Shown in pieces: positions 34,747 to 42,769 of a stretch of DNA of 64,000 nucleotides. Positions within the stretch are counted from its first letter, which is position 1, and the number at the start of each line of letters is the position of its first letter. The stretch is taken from contig NZ_CP033922.1 in the NCBI RefSeq assembly GCF_003815715.1, positions 1,178,001 to 1,242,000 of the forward strand. Reading direction: 5' to 3'. Made by a program: the position numbers and the translations under genes. Source of the DNA: Chryseobacterium sp. G0162 (GTDB lineage: Bacteria > Bacteroidota > Bacteroidia > Flavobacteriales > Weeksellaceae). The notes under the pieces are model-generated. The model was not told where the DNA came from and searched no databases. It was given only the letters and a program-made list of their open reading frames with translations.

Positions 34747-36066
34747 TCAAAACCAATAATTCGTAATTAAATTTAACTGATTATAATTGGTCTTTTGATA
34801 GACTGCAATTGGGTTTGAGCTTTGCAGATTTCTTTTAAAAATGTAAAGCAAATCAACTTCCAGTTTATGACTGACTTTGTAAGCGACAAAGCTATTCCAT
34901 TGCAAAAAATCATCTGTATTGTACTTATTATTTTTAAAATCATTTTCGGAAACTCCGTTGCTGATGCTAAAATCTGAGTGAGCCGACCATTTTCCATGAT
35001 GAAATAAGACCGAAACTTTTATAATATCAACATTTCCAAAACCTTCCAATCTGCTTCTCGGAAGCGATGTGAAAAACTGATCTCTTCCCAATTCTTTCGG
35101 AAATAAAAATCTGCCGGTATCAAATGCTTTAGAATAAGCAAACTCCAAAGCGAAATTTTTGATCTTATATCGAAACAAAAAACTTGCAACCTGACCGTTT
35201 TCATCTGGCTGGACATATCTTTCGTAATATTTTAATCGACTTTGGTAAGAATCCGGAATCTGATAACTGTAAATCAACCCAAAATCCCATTTAGGAAAAT
35301 TTAAACCCAGCTGAAACCAAGATGTATTGAGTGTTTTATCTAAATGTATGTTGTAAAAATTAATATCTGCAATTCGAAATTTTCTTCCGTAGTGAAAGAT
35401 GGCAACACCTGTGCTGTTATTTTCACTGAGATAATCTGCTTTTGAGCTGTCTGGTTGAAATCCGTTATCCAATACTCCGATTGCGTCTTTCATTTTTGAC
35501 CATTCTGAATTTGAACGCATTGAAACAGAATTCAGCAATGCTACATCAACCTGTGATTTACCGGAAGTAAAATTCCAGCTCAATCCGCCATATTCTATAG
35601 GTAACATTCTGCCGTCACTTGGATTGATAAGCGGAGAATATTTAATCGGAATTTTTCCTATCGTAAATTTTGATTTCCCTTTCTCGTATTGTAAATACAA
35701 CTGATTAAGCCTTGAAACGGCATAAAGATTCTGAGGAGAAGATAAGTCAAAAAGTTCCCGTTCCCACTTGGAAGATTTTCCGGATTTCAAATCCTTTTCT
35801 TCCAAATCTGATGATGCAACTTTAGAAAGATACGAAGCAGAAACTCCAATGGAAATACGTTTTACGGGTTTGTATTCAACCTTTAAATTTCCTGCTAAAG
35901 CATCTGCCCAATAATCGGTACCTGTAAGATTGTCTGTTGACATCAAAAAGTTTCGTAGATTTCCTGAGATGATGACTTTATCACGATTATCTAAATTAAC
36001 AGATTGCGTTTTAACCATTGAAAAAGCAAACACCAAAATTATTGACGTAACTTTTTTGGTATACAT
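34747..36066 (-). CDS. Outer-membrane porin-like beta-barrel protein
   Basis: A 439-residue protein with a signal peptide (SIILVFAFSMVKTQ) and then alternating amphipathic strands to the C-terminal aromatic residue (LNLITNYWF). The pattern NGFQPD, DGRMLPIEYGGLSW and LDLLYIFKR resembles the OprD-like outer-membrane porins found in Bacteroidota. It is 1 bp downstream of the SQR gene and therefore in its operon. Probably it lets a sulfur compound or other small solute through the outer membrane. The substrate is unknown. Confidence 0.72.
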   Translation of the reverse strand: MYTKKVTSIILVFAFSMVKTQSVNLDNRDKVIISGNLRNFLMSTDNLTGTDYWADALAGNLKVEYKPVKRISIGVSASYLSKVASSDLEEKDLKSGKSSKWERELFDLSSPQNLYAVSRLNQLYLQYEKGKSKFTIGKIPIKYSPLINPSDGRMLPIEYGGLSWNFTSGKSQVDVALLNSVSMRSNSEWSKMKDAIGVLDNGFQPDSSKADYLSENNSTGVAIFHYGRKFRIADINFYNIHLDKTLNTSWFQLGLNFPKWDFGLIYSYQIPDSYQSRLKYYERYVQPDENGQVASFLFRYKIKNFALEFAYSKAFDTGRFLFPKELGRDQFFTSLPRSRLEGFGNVDIIKVSVLFHHGKWSAHSDFSISNGVSENDFKNNKYNTDDFLQWNSFVAYKVSHKLEVDLLYIFKRNLQSSNPIAVYQKTNYNQLNLITNYWF

Positions 36067-36067
36067 T

Positions 36068-37267
36068 TCAAACTTCTTTTCCTTTCAGCATTTTGTTCCA
36101 ATAGAGATACGGGAGAATATATTTCTTGAGAATCCAAAGTCTCCAATGCTCTTTTGAACTGTCTGAAATGAGCATCTTTTTGAGATTCGGGTCTGGTGTG
36201 AACTCATTTTTATAGTTAAATTCTGCCAAAACCATTTTTCCGTAACCTGTTACAAGCGGGCACGAAGAATATCCATTATAAGATTTGTTATCTGGTTTTG
36301 CACCTAAAATCATATTGATGAGATTAGAAACCACTACAGGAACTTGTTTTCGAATTGCAGCACCAGTTTTTGCAGTTGGAAGTCCGGCTACATCTCCTAC
36401 TCCGAAAATATTTTGAAATTTATTGTGCTGAAGACTGTTAATATCAACATCAAGCCAGCCTGCCTCATTAGCTAAAACTGAATTTTTAATAAAACGTGGA
36501 GCTTCCTGTGGCGGCGCAAGATGAAGAAAATTAAACGGAATCTCAACAATACGATCTTCGTTTTTGAAATAGGCAATTTTATTCACCGGGTCAATCTTAA
36601 AAAGTCCGTGCAGTGTTTTTAAATCGATATGGTAACGGTAAATGACTTTCATCAACGTTTCAGCGACTTCTTTTACGCCAAAAATAACACCACCGGGAAG
36701 CGCAAAAGTAATTTTTACCTTATCTGAAATACCTTTTCTCCTAAAATAATCTGCGGCAAGATACATTATCTTTTGCGGCGCGCCTCCACATTTGATGGGC
36801 GTTGTAGGCAAAGTGAACAGCGCATTTCCTCCTTTAAAGCTCTGAAGAGATTTCCACGTAAACTCGGGATCTATATAGTTACTGCAAACAATACCCGTTT
36901 TCACCGCCTCTTCTAAACCTTCTACCAGAGAAAGATTATTCACCAGCCCAGGTGCAACCACGAGATATTCGTAAGAATAACTCGTGCCATTATCTGCAGA
37001 AATCTTGTTTTGTTCGGGATGAATTTCTGTAACCTTGTTTTTAAGCCAGGTTACACCATTGGGAATTAAATCTTTTGTCTGTCTTGCTGTGTCTTTAAAA
37101 TCGTAAGTTCCAGCTCCTACGAGAGTCCACGCTGGTTGGTAATAATGTTTCTCGGAAGGGTCTATGATGAGAACATTGAGGGATTCATTGGTATTTATGA
37201 GAGAAGCAGCAGTCATAATTCCTCCTGTTCCTGCTCCGATAATGATGATTTGAAAATGATTTTCCAT
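36068..37267 (-). CDS. sqr: Sulfide:quinone oxidoreductase
   Basis: A 399-residue flavoprotein. The FAD-binding motif is IIIIGAGTGGIMTAASL at residues 6-22 and the second FAD motif is FGVGDVAGLPTAKTG near 288-302. The redox cysteines are Cys160 in TPIKCGGAPQK and Cys336 in YSSCPLVTGYGKMVLAEF, plus Cys128. These two motifs match the SQOR-type enzymes of mitochondria and many bacteria. The enzyme oxidises sulfide, passes electrons to quinone and gives persulfide, the substrate of the CstB-like protein encoded downstream. A palindromic Crp-type site lies 53 bp in front of the start. Confidence 0.92.
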   Translation of the reverse strand: MENHFQIIIIGAGTGGIMTAASLINTNESLNVLIIDPSEKHYYQPAWTLVGAGTYDFKDTARQTKDLIPNGVTWLKNKVTEIHPEQNKISADNGTSYSYEYLVVAPGLVNNLSLVEGLEEAVKTGIVCSNYIDPEFTWKSLQSFKGGNALFTLPTTPIKCGGAPQKIMYLAADYFRRKGISDKVKITFALPGGVIFGVKEVAETLMKVIYRYHIDLKTLHGLFKIDPVNKIAYFKNEDRIVEIPFNFLHLAPPQEAPRFIKNSVLANEAGWLDVDINSLQHNKFQNIFGVGDVAGLPTAKTGAAIRKQVPVVVSNLINMILGAKPDNKSYNGYSSCPLVTGYGKMVLAEFNYKNEFTPDPNLKKMLISDSSKEHWRLWILKKYILPYLYWNKMLKGKEV

Positions 37268-37319
37268 AGCCAGACTTTTTGATGATTTGTAAAGCTAAAT
37301 AATCTGATAAAAACAGTAA

Positions 37320-37338
37320 GTAACATTTGTTACATAAG
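37320..37338 (-). promoter_or_regulatory. Crp-type palindrome before sqr
   Basis: GTAACATTTGTTAC at 37320-37333 is a perfect dyad GTAAC-N4-GTTAC, followed by ATAAG as at the other three sites. It is the most symmetrical of the four and lies 53 bp upstream of the sqr start. Confidence 0.72.
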
Positions 37339-37427
37339 CTAAAAACTAAGCATAAAATATAAAATAATTTAAAAATAAACTCAAAATACCTCAATATTAA
37401 CAACAGTCATCAAATAATATTGTAAAA

Positions 37428-37459
37428 AAGAGACTGATTCAAAATTGAATCAGTCTCTT
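37428..37459. terminator. Rho-independent terminator after the YeeE-type genes
   Basis: A perfect 13-bp stem (AAGAGACTGATTC with GAATCAGTCTCTT) closes the 6-base loop AAAATT. On the minus strand it is followed by a T tract. It ends the two YeeE-type genes (stop at 37486) before the sqr promoter. Confidence 0.88.
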
Positions 37460-37485
37460 ACGATTAGATTTTTACTGAAAATATA

Positions 37486-37968
37486 TTAGTGGGGCAATTT
37501 ATCCCTCAAATATCCATAGACCCAAGTTCCAAAAATGGCACTCAGCAAAGTAACTCCAACAGCCAATGCACCTGTTCCAATCTGTGCGAAAAGAGGTCCC
37601 GGACAGGCACCCGTCATTGCCCAGCCAAATCCAAAAATCAGCCCGCCATAGATTTGTCCTTTGTTAAATTTCTTCGGTGTAATTGAAATCCTTTCCCCGT
37701 AAATTGTTTTGATGTTGAATTTCTTAATAATAAACACTGAAATCATTCCTGTAAGAACTGCACTACCGATTACGCCGTACATAAAAAACGACTGCAAACG
37801 GAACATCTCCTGAATCCTGAACCAGCTGATGATTTCTGCTTTTACAAATACAATCCCAAATACAATTCCTACCAAAAGGTATTTAAGATTGTAATACCAT
37901 TTGTGAGTAAGATGACTTTCGTTGGTGCAAACGCTGTCCTGATGACGTATATCTTTTTCTGTTGCCAT
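37486..37968 (-). CDS. YeeE/YedE-type sulfur transporter subunit (DUF6691-like)
   Basis: A 160-residue inner-membrane protein with four helices (YLLVGIVFGIVFVKAEI, FFMYGVIGSAVLTGMISVFI, and after GGLIFGFGWAMTGACPGPLFAQIGTG in part, a last helix). The segment GFGWAMTGACPGP with its conserved cysteine is the sulfur-binding signature of the YeeE/YedE thiosulfate uptake family. It is the second of two half-size proteins encoded 11 bp apart. Together they make up the pseudo-twofold transporter that is one chain in other bacteria. Uptake or export of thiosulfate or sulfane sulfur is expected. Confidence 0.85.
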   Translation of the reverse strand: MATEKDIRHQDSVCTNESHLTHKWYYNLKYLLVGIVFGIVFVKAEIISWFRIQEMFRLQSFFMYGVIGSAVLTGMISVFIIKKFNIKTIYGERISITPKKFNKGQIYGGLIFGFGWAMTGACPGPLFAQIGTGALAVGVTLLSAIFGTWVYGYLRDKLPH

Positions 37969-37979
37969 ATTTTTTTAAA

Positions 37980-38543
37980 TTAAAGTGAAAGAATTATCGG
38001 CAAAATCACGTTCGCCATTAGAAAACCTCCTGCCATAAAGCATATTGTGGCAATAAGTGATGGTAACTGCAAATTTGCCAATCCCATAATGGCGTGTCCA
38101 CTGGTACAACCACCTGCATAACGGGTTCCGAAACCTACCAAAAATCCACCGACAACCATAGTAATGAAACCTTTTATCGTTAAAAGACTCGCAAAATTCA
38201 TCAATTGAGCAGGAACGAGATTGCTGTAATCGGTAATTCCGTAGGTTGCAAGTTCGGCTTTCAGATTCGGATTAATCGATAATTCTCCAGGATTCATAAG
38301 GAATTGAGATGCGACAACTCCACCGAGCAAAATCCCAAAAACGAAAAACAAATTCCAGAGTTCTTTTTTCCAGTCGTATTTGAAAAAAATAATGTTGGCT
38401 GGAATACACGCTGCGCAAATATGCCTTAAAGATGAACTGATTCCAAAAGATTTGTTACCCAGTATCAGCAAAGCCGGAACTGTAAGCCCTATTAACGGAC
38501 CCGCAATATACCACGGCCAGGGTTGTTTTATAACTTCTATCAT
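37980..38543 (-). CDS. YeeE/YedE-type sulfur transporter subunit
   Basis: A 187-residue inner-membrane protein with about five helices. The signature GFGTRYAGGCTSGHAIMGLA near residue 140-160 carries the conserved cysteine. A second cysteine site, HICAACIPANI, lies near residue 42. It forms the first half of the YeeE-type transporter with the next gene. A Crp-type site lies about 50 bp upstream. With sqr and the CstB-like gene it forms a sulfide/thiosulfate module under one likely regulator. Confidence 0.88.
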   Translation of the reverse strand: MIEVIKQPWPWYIAGPLIGLTVPALLILGNKSFGISSSLRHICAACIPANIIFFKYDWKKELWNLFFVFGILLGGVVASQFLMNPGELSINPNLKAELATYGITDYSNLVPAQLMNFASLLTIKGFITMVVGGFLVGFGTRYAGGCTSGHAIMGLANLQLPSLIATICFMAGGFLMANVILPIILSL

Positions 38544-38589
38544 TTTAATTAATTTATTTCAAAAATATATGTTTAAGATTACATATACG

Positions 38590-38604
38590 GTTACTTTTGT
38601 TACA
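38590..38604 (-). promoter_or_regulatory. Crp-type site before the YeeE-type genes
   Basis: GTTACTTTTGTTACA on the plus strand. It shares ACTTTTGTTACA with the sites at 34721 and 39585 and lies 47-61 bp upstream of the start at 38543. Confidence 0.65.
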
Positions 38605-38739
38605 GAGCAGTTTATTTCTCTTTTCTAAAATACAAAATAGATTTTTCGAATAAAAATAACTGAATTCTTTTATTGAGAATCAGCGAACCTGGATGCAATA
38701 ATTTTCCGACAAACTCACGCTGCAAAAGATGCTCAAAAG

Positions 38740-39555
38740 CTACATTAAAAGCTCTCTTACAATAATGTAAATTCCCATTATTAAGATGAACCAGCCGAAA
38801 GCAGGTTTGAGTTTTCTACCGTCTATTTTTTTTGACAATTGTGCTCCTATAATAATCCCCACTATGGAAATGGATGAGACCGTTGCAAGTAGTTTCCAGT
38901 TGATCGGGACGTTGTGCATTGAAGTGAAAAATCCGATAAGGGAATTCAGGGAAATGATGACAAGCGAGGTACCGATGGCTACCTTCATTGGTGTCTTGAG
39001 CAAATTGACGAGTGCAGGAATAATCATAAAGCCACCACCCGCACCGACCAAACCAGTAAGCACCCCGACAACCGACCCTTGCCCTGCTGCCAAAAGATTG
39101 TTATTTTTATTAAAATGAATCGATTCTATCTGCGGCGCTACTCTACTTTGAATCATTTTGTACGATGCGAGAATCATTAATAATGCAAAAATCAGAAGTA
39201 ATAAGATATCTTTGGTAACCACTAAAGTACTGATTGTAAGAACTTCATCAGGAATCAGAGGCAAAATAAAATTTCTGGTCAAAAAAATAGATATTATTGA
39301 CGGGACACCAAAAACCAAAGCTGTTTTTATATTAACCAGCCCTTTCTTAAAGTAGGAAAATGAACCTACCACACTGCTGATTCCAACTATGAAAAGTGAA
39401 TATTCTGTGGCTACGAAGGCATCTATACCAAAGAGATATACTAAGACAGGCACAGTAAGAATACTTCCCCCTCCTCCTATCAGCCCTAAGGAAATACCAA
39501 TAAATATTGCGGCAATGTATCCGAAAATTTCCATCTCTTTAATTTTATATGACAA
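38740..39555 (-). CDS. TauE/SafE (TSUP) family sulfite or organosulfur exporter
   Basis: A 271-residue inner-membrane protein with eight helices in two similar halves. The first half has IFIGISLGLIGGGGSILTVPVLVYL and EYSLFIVGISSVVG; the second has GVLTGLVGAGGGFMIIPALV and AIGTSLVIISLNSLIGFF. The glycine-rich GGGGS and GAGGGF loops are the TSUP signature. The family exports sulfite, sulfoacetate or related anions. Position in the sulfide-oxidation region suggests removal of sulfite made by the persulfide dioxygenase. A Crp-type site is 28-46 bp upstream. Confidence 0.88.
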   Translation of the reverse strand: MSYKIKEMEIFGYIAAIFIGISLGLIGGGGSILTVPVLVYLFGIDAFVATEYSLFIVGISSVVGSFSYFKKGLVNIKTALVFGVPSIISIFLTRNFILPLIPDEVLTISTLVVTKDILLLLIFALLMILASYKMIQSRVAPQIESIHFNKNNNLLAAGQGSVVGVLTGLVGAGGGFMIIPALVNLLKTPMKVAIGTSLVIISLNSLIGFFTSMHNVPINWKLLATVSSISIVGIIIGAQLSKKIDGRKLKPAFGWFILIMGIYIIVRELLM

Positions 39556-39582
39556 AAATGGATATTTCTATTTTACTGCACC

Positions 39583-39601
39583 GCTACTTTTGTTACATAA
39601 G
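39583..39601 (-). promoter_or_regulatory. Crp-type site before the TSUP gene
   Basis: GCTACTTTTGTTACATAAG, identical over 18 bases to the site at 34719. It lies between the regulator gene and the TSUP start, 28-46 bp upstream of the latter. Confidence 0.68.
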
Positions 39602-39607
39602 AAAATT

Positions 39608-40240
39608 TTAGTTCAGATCTGAAAAAATAATTTTGTTTCTTCCCAATTTCACTTTTCCAGAATCTTCCAATTGCTTTAGAAGTCGGGAAACAACAACTCT
39701 TACTGTTCCAAGTTCATTCGCAAGCTGCTCGTGAGTAACGACTATAGTATTTGAATTTGCTATTTCTGCTTTTTTAGTAAGAAGATTTAGTAGTCGCTCA
39801 TCTACCTTTTTAAAAGCTATAGCATTAATAATATCCAGTAATTCTTCAAAGCGTTTGTGATATAGTCTGAAAATATAGTCCAGCCATTCCGGATATTCTT
39901 TGATAAAGAGCGAAACCTTTTCTACAGGTAAGAAAAGTATCTCGGAATCTTCTTCAACTTCTGCCTTTACAATACTCTTTTCATTATGCATTCCACCAAG
40001 AAAAGACATAATGCAGCTTTCACCTGCTTTAATATAGTATAATAATATTTCTCTTCCATCTTCTTCCGTTCGTATTACTTTCAACAATCCCTTCATTACA
40101 AGTGGTATAGATCGGATCGAAGCATTTTCATCTAAAATGATTTCACCTTCCCGGTAGGTTTTTATATTACCATTTTGGTAAAGCTTATCAAGTAATTCCT
40201 GTGAAGAAATGACATCGGAAGAAAATTCAGTATGTTCCAT
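39608..40240 (-). CDS. Crp/Fnr family transcriptional regulator
   Basis: A 210-residue regulator. Residues 20-120 are a cyclic-nucleotide-binding-like domain (YREGEIILDENASIRSIPLVMKG in part, YYIKAGESCIMSFLGGMHNEKS). A long dimerisation helix follows at 120-150 and a winged helix-turn-helix at 160-210, with VVTHEQLANELGTVRVVVSRLLKQLEDSG. Cys at CIMSFL is the only cysteine in the sensor domain, so it has no Fnr-type iron-sulfur cluster and could sense by that thiol. It is the likely reader of the four GTTAC sites in front of nearby sulfur genes. This last point is inference. Confidence 0.9.
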   Translation of the reverse strand: MEHTEFSSDVISSQELLDKLYQNGNIKTYREGEIILDENASIRSIPLVMKGLLKVIRTEEDGREILLYYIKAGESCIMSFLGGMHNEKSIVKAEVEEDSEILFLPVEKVSLFIKEYPEWLDYIFRLYHKRFEELLDIINAIAFKKVDERLLNLLTKKAEIANSNTIVVTHEQLANELGTVRVVVSRLLKQLEDSGKVKLGRNKIIFSDLN

Positions 40241-40416
40241 TGCAAAAATATTTCTTCTAATATAATATATTTCTTCTGAATATAAACCGTCAATATGTAA
40301 CCTAGAACATTTTATTTTGTTGCAAATTACTAATAGATAAAAAATCTATTTCAAACTTAATTTGTAAATTTGGTATTGTTAGCTATTGTAGGCATAAGAT
40401 AAATTTTGAATAAGAT

Positions 40417-40797
40417 ATGAATAAAGATAAACCAAATCATACCAGTGAACATTTGGCAAATGAAAGAACATTTCTTGCGTGGATGCGAACATCGATAGCA
40501 TTGATGGGTTTCGGATTCATACTAGTTAAATTTTCCCTATTTCTTAAGCAGATACCTTTAGTTGCAGAAGCTAAAAACACAGTGCACGCTCAAAATGGAC
40601 ATTCCAGTCTTGTAGGGATTGTAATTGTCATTGTTGGAGCTATAGTTTTATTATTTTCATATATTAATTACTACAATAACAAAAAACGTATTAATAATAA
40701 TACATTTTACGAGAACAACATTTTCTTGCTCATAGTCACCACTGTTTTATTTTTGCTGAGCATTTTTTTAATACATTACTTATTAAATAACATATAA
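40417..40797 (+). CDS. DUF202 family membrane protein
   Basis: A 126-residue protein with the DUF202 signature at residues 11-35, EHLANERTFLAWMRTSIALMG in part, and three helices (LMGFGFILVKFSLFL, LVGIVIVIVGAIVLLFSYI and NIFLLIVTTVLFLLSIFLIHYLL). Members are found in bacteria and in yeast vacuolar complexes; their molecular role is not settled. It is divergent from the Crp/Fnr gene, sharing a 176-bp intergenic stretch, and is the last gene before the recombinase. Confidence 0.88.
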   Translation: MNKDKPNHTSEHLANERTFLAWMRTSIALMGFGFILVKFSLFLKQIPLVAEAKNTVHAQNGHSSLVGIVIVIVGAIVLLFSYINYYNNKKRINNNTFYENNIFLLIVTTVLFLLSIFLIHYLLNNI

Positions 40798-40976
40798 ATG
40801 ATACTCACAGATTTCAATTAATTAGCTATTATAAATCAATAAAAATCGAAAGAGTGTTTCACATAGATGATGGGAAAACGCAGTCCGATTTCCTTGAAAT
40901 TAAGGTTTTTTCCAGAGTTCAGTAGATAATCTTTATTATTACAATTATCAAGAATCCTTCAGCAAAAATGAGTTAC

Positions 40977-42212
40977 CTAAAAAATTACAACAATTTCCTT
41001 ATTAGTAAATTTTTGCTTCAATTCCATCATATCCTCACTGACTTTTTTATCAAGTATTTTCGCATAATGCTGTGTTGTCTTAATGCTCTTGTGACCTAGC
41101 ATTTTACTAACACTTTCAATGGAAACCCCATTAGATAAAGTTATCGTTGTTGCAAAGGTATGTCGTGCAATATGATAGGTCAATTCTTTGTTAATTCCGC
41201 ACAGGTCGGCAATCTCCTTAAGATATGCATTCATCTTTTGATTACTCAGAATAGGCAGCAACTTTCCATTATTAAGACATACTGGATGATTTTTGTATTT
41301 TTCAATAATTTTCTCTGTTTGAGAAAGTAAGGGAATATTAGAAGTAGTTTTAGTTTTCTGACGTTTTGTATAAATCCATTGAGAGCCATCAAGTCCCAAA
41401 TTGATATTTTGATATGTTAGTTTTTGAGTATCAATGTACGCTAGTCCGGTGAAACAGCTGAACAGAAAAATATCTCTTACCAAAGACAATCTCTCATTTT
41501 TAAAATCTTTGGCAAAAAGTACTTCTATCTCCTTTTCATTAAGGAACATTCTTGTCACTTCATTAAACTTAGAATGATAGTTCATAAAAGGATCTCTTTC
41601 CATCCATCCATTTGCAAGACAGATACGTATAATCTTACCAAAATTCTTGATATATTTTACTGCAGAATTATTATTACAGGATCTTTCAGTCCTTAAAAAA
41701 AATTCAAAATCGTTTAGAAAAGCATAATCGATCTTTTTTATTTCAATGTCGGTAATACTATATTTCCATTTCAAAAAATCTTTGGTATGTTTCAGACAGG
41801 TCTTATAACGGGTTAACGTTCCTTGGGCAAATTCTTTGTCTATAAGTTTCTCCATTCGATCATTATGATCCTGAAAAACGGGAATGAGTGTTCGGGTTAT
41901 TCTACCTCTACCTACTAACTTATTCTTAATAGCCTCAGAAGTTACGGCTTCCTTATCTCTGATTAATTCGTGATAGGTATCGTAAACTTTTTGCTCAAAT
42001 GTTTTCAAATAATAATTAAGGGATCTGCATTCTTCCGAAGAGCCACTAACCTTCTGCATTGCAGAATTCCATTTCGTAGGCTTTACTGTACGCTTTGTGC
42101 TTATTTCGGTTATTTTGCCGTCGATGGTAATCCGCAAATAAATAGGAGACTCTCCTACAGAATTGATTTTCGATTTCTTCACATAGAAAAGTAAATTGAA
42201 TGTCTTGTTCAT
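40977..42212 (-). CDS. Bacteroidota-type tyrosine recombinase (integrase)
   Basis: A 411-residue recombinase. It has an Arm-DNA-binding domain (FNLLFYVKKSKINSVGESPIYLRI region), a core-binding SAM-like domain at about 115-215 and a catalytic domain at 220-400. The catalytic residues seen are H-x-x-R in YHIARHTFATT, His in GHKSIKTTQH and Tyr in HYAKI. The usual first Arg is replaced in CFTGLAYIDTQKL, as in the CTnDOT integrase group. It is read away from the tRNA-Asp pair and lies 248 bp from the tRNA 3' end, the typical place for an element integrated in a tRNA gene. It probably inserts and excises the accessory half of this window. Confidence 0.9.
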   Translation of the reverse strand: MNKTFNLLFYVKKSKINSVGESPIYLRITIDGKITEISTKRTVKPTKWNSAMQKVSGSSEECRSLNYYLKTFEQKVYDTYHELIRDKEAVTSEAIKNKLVGRGRITRTLIPVFQDHNDRMEKLIDKEFAQGTLTRYKTCLKHTKDFLKWKYSITDIEIKKIDYAFLNDFEFFLRTERSCNNNSAVKYIKNFGKIIRICLANGWMERDPFMNYHSKFNEVTRMFLNEKEIEVLFAKDFKNERLSLVRDIFLFSCFTGLAYIDTQKLTYQNINLGLDGSQWIYTKRQKTKTTSNIPLLSQTEKIIEKYKNHPVCLNNGKLLPILSNQKMNAYLKEIADLCGINKELTYHIARHTFATTITLSNGVSIESVSKMLGHKSIKTTQHYAKILDKKVSEDMMELKQKFTNKEIVVIF

Positions 42213-42269
42213 ATCGTTTAGCTTTTGAGATTTAAAATTAACCTTAGTAAAAACTTAACACAAGATGTT

Positions 42270-42357
42270 CAGTTGCTGAACCAGCTGCTGAAAAGGGTTT
42301 GTCTGAATTTCCAGTGACCTTTTTAACCTATTTCAACAGGTCACTGAATAGGTCACT
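42270..42357. repeat. Cluster of short repeats upstream of the integrase
   Basis: Tandem 12-mers CAGTTGCTGAAC and CAGCTGCTGAAA lie at 42270-42293. An inverted pair CAGTGACCT (42312) and AGGTCACTG (42338) follows, and AGGTCACT is repeated 12 bp later (42350-42357). Such groups of short direct and inverted repeats next to an integrase gene are candidates for recombinase arm sites or excisionase sites. Confidence 0.5.
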
Positions 42358-42402
42358 TTCAGATTATGCTTTTTTAGTTCTCTTTGAACAGACATAAAAC
42401 AA

Positions 42403-42436
42403 AAAAAGCTTTAAAACATACGTTTTAAAGCTTTTT
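42403..42436. terminator. Terminator of the tRNA-Asp transcript
   Basis: A perfect 15-bp stem (AAAAAGCTTTAAAAC with GTTTTAAAGCTTTTT) closes the tetraloop ATAC. On the minus strand it follows the tRNA genes by 24 bp. Confidence 0.88.
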
Positions 42437-42459
42437 GTACTACTTTGATATTGTAGTTG

Positions 42460-42533
42460 CGATCCGGACGGGACTCGAACCCGCGACCTCCGCCGTGACA
42501 GGGCGGCATTCTAACCAGCTGAACTACCGGATC
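42460..42533 (-). tRNA. tRNA-Asp (GTC), copy 1
   Basis: A 74-nt cloverleaf with acceptor GATCCGG paired to CCGGATC, D-arm GTTCAGCTGGTTAGAAT, anticodon loop CTGTCAC giving anticodon GTC, and T-arm CGGGTTCGAGTCCCG. The CCA end is not encoded. It is identical to copy 2. Its 3' end points to the integrase gene, so this copy is the likely attachment gene. Confidence 0.95.
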
Positions 42534-42565
42534 AATTTTTTTAAAAGTAATTGAAAAACTTTATG

Positions 42566-42639
42566 CGATCCGGACGGGACTCGAACCCGCGACCTCCGCC
42601 GTGACAGGGCGGCATTCTAACCAGCTGAACTACCGGATC
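42566..42639 (-). tRNA. tRNA-Asp (GTC), copy 2
   Basis: Identical in all 74 positions to copy 1 and separated from it by 32 bp of A+T-rich spacer. Both are read on the minus strand, so this is the promoter-proximal copy. Tandem tRNA-Asp duplication may be an old paralogy or may reflect integration history. Confidence 0.95.
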
Positions 42640-42724
42640 ATGTTTTTTGTGAAAGAACGTCGTTTCTTTTTCGTGGTTGCAAAATTACACCTTTTTTTAT
42701 TACCTGCAAATTATTTTCAAAAAA

Positions 42725-42750
42725 AATGCCTCCCAATCGTGGAAGGCATT
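42725..42750. terminator. Terminator after trxA
   Basis: AATGCCT and AGGCATT form the stem with a 12-base loop, followed on the minus strand by TTTTTTGAAAA. It lies 20 bp after the stop of the thioredoxin gene at 42770. Confidence 0.75.
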
Positions 42751-42769
42751 CATTATCAAACTTATTTTT

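Noticed and set aside
1..42460. Search by eye for a second copy of the tRNA-Asp 3' end as left attachment site
   Set aside because: No clear copy was noticed inside the window. The left end is probably outside, and eye search is not decisive.
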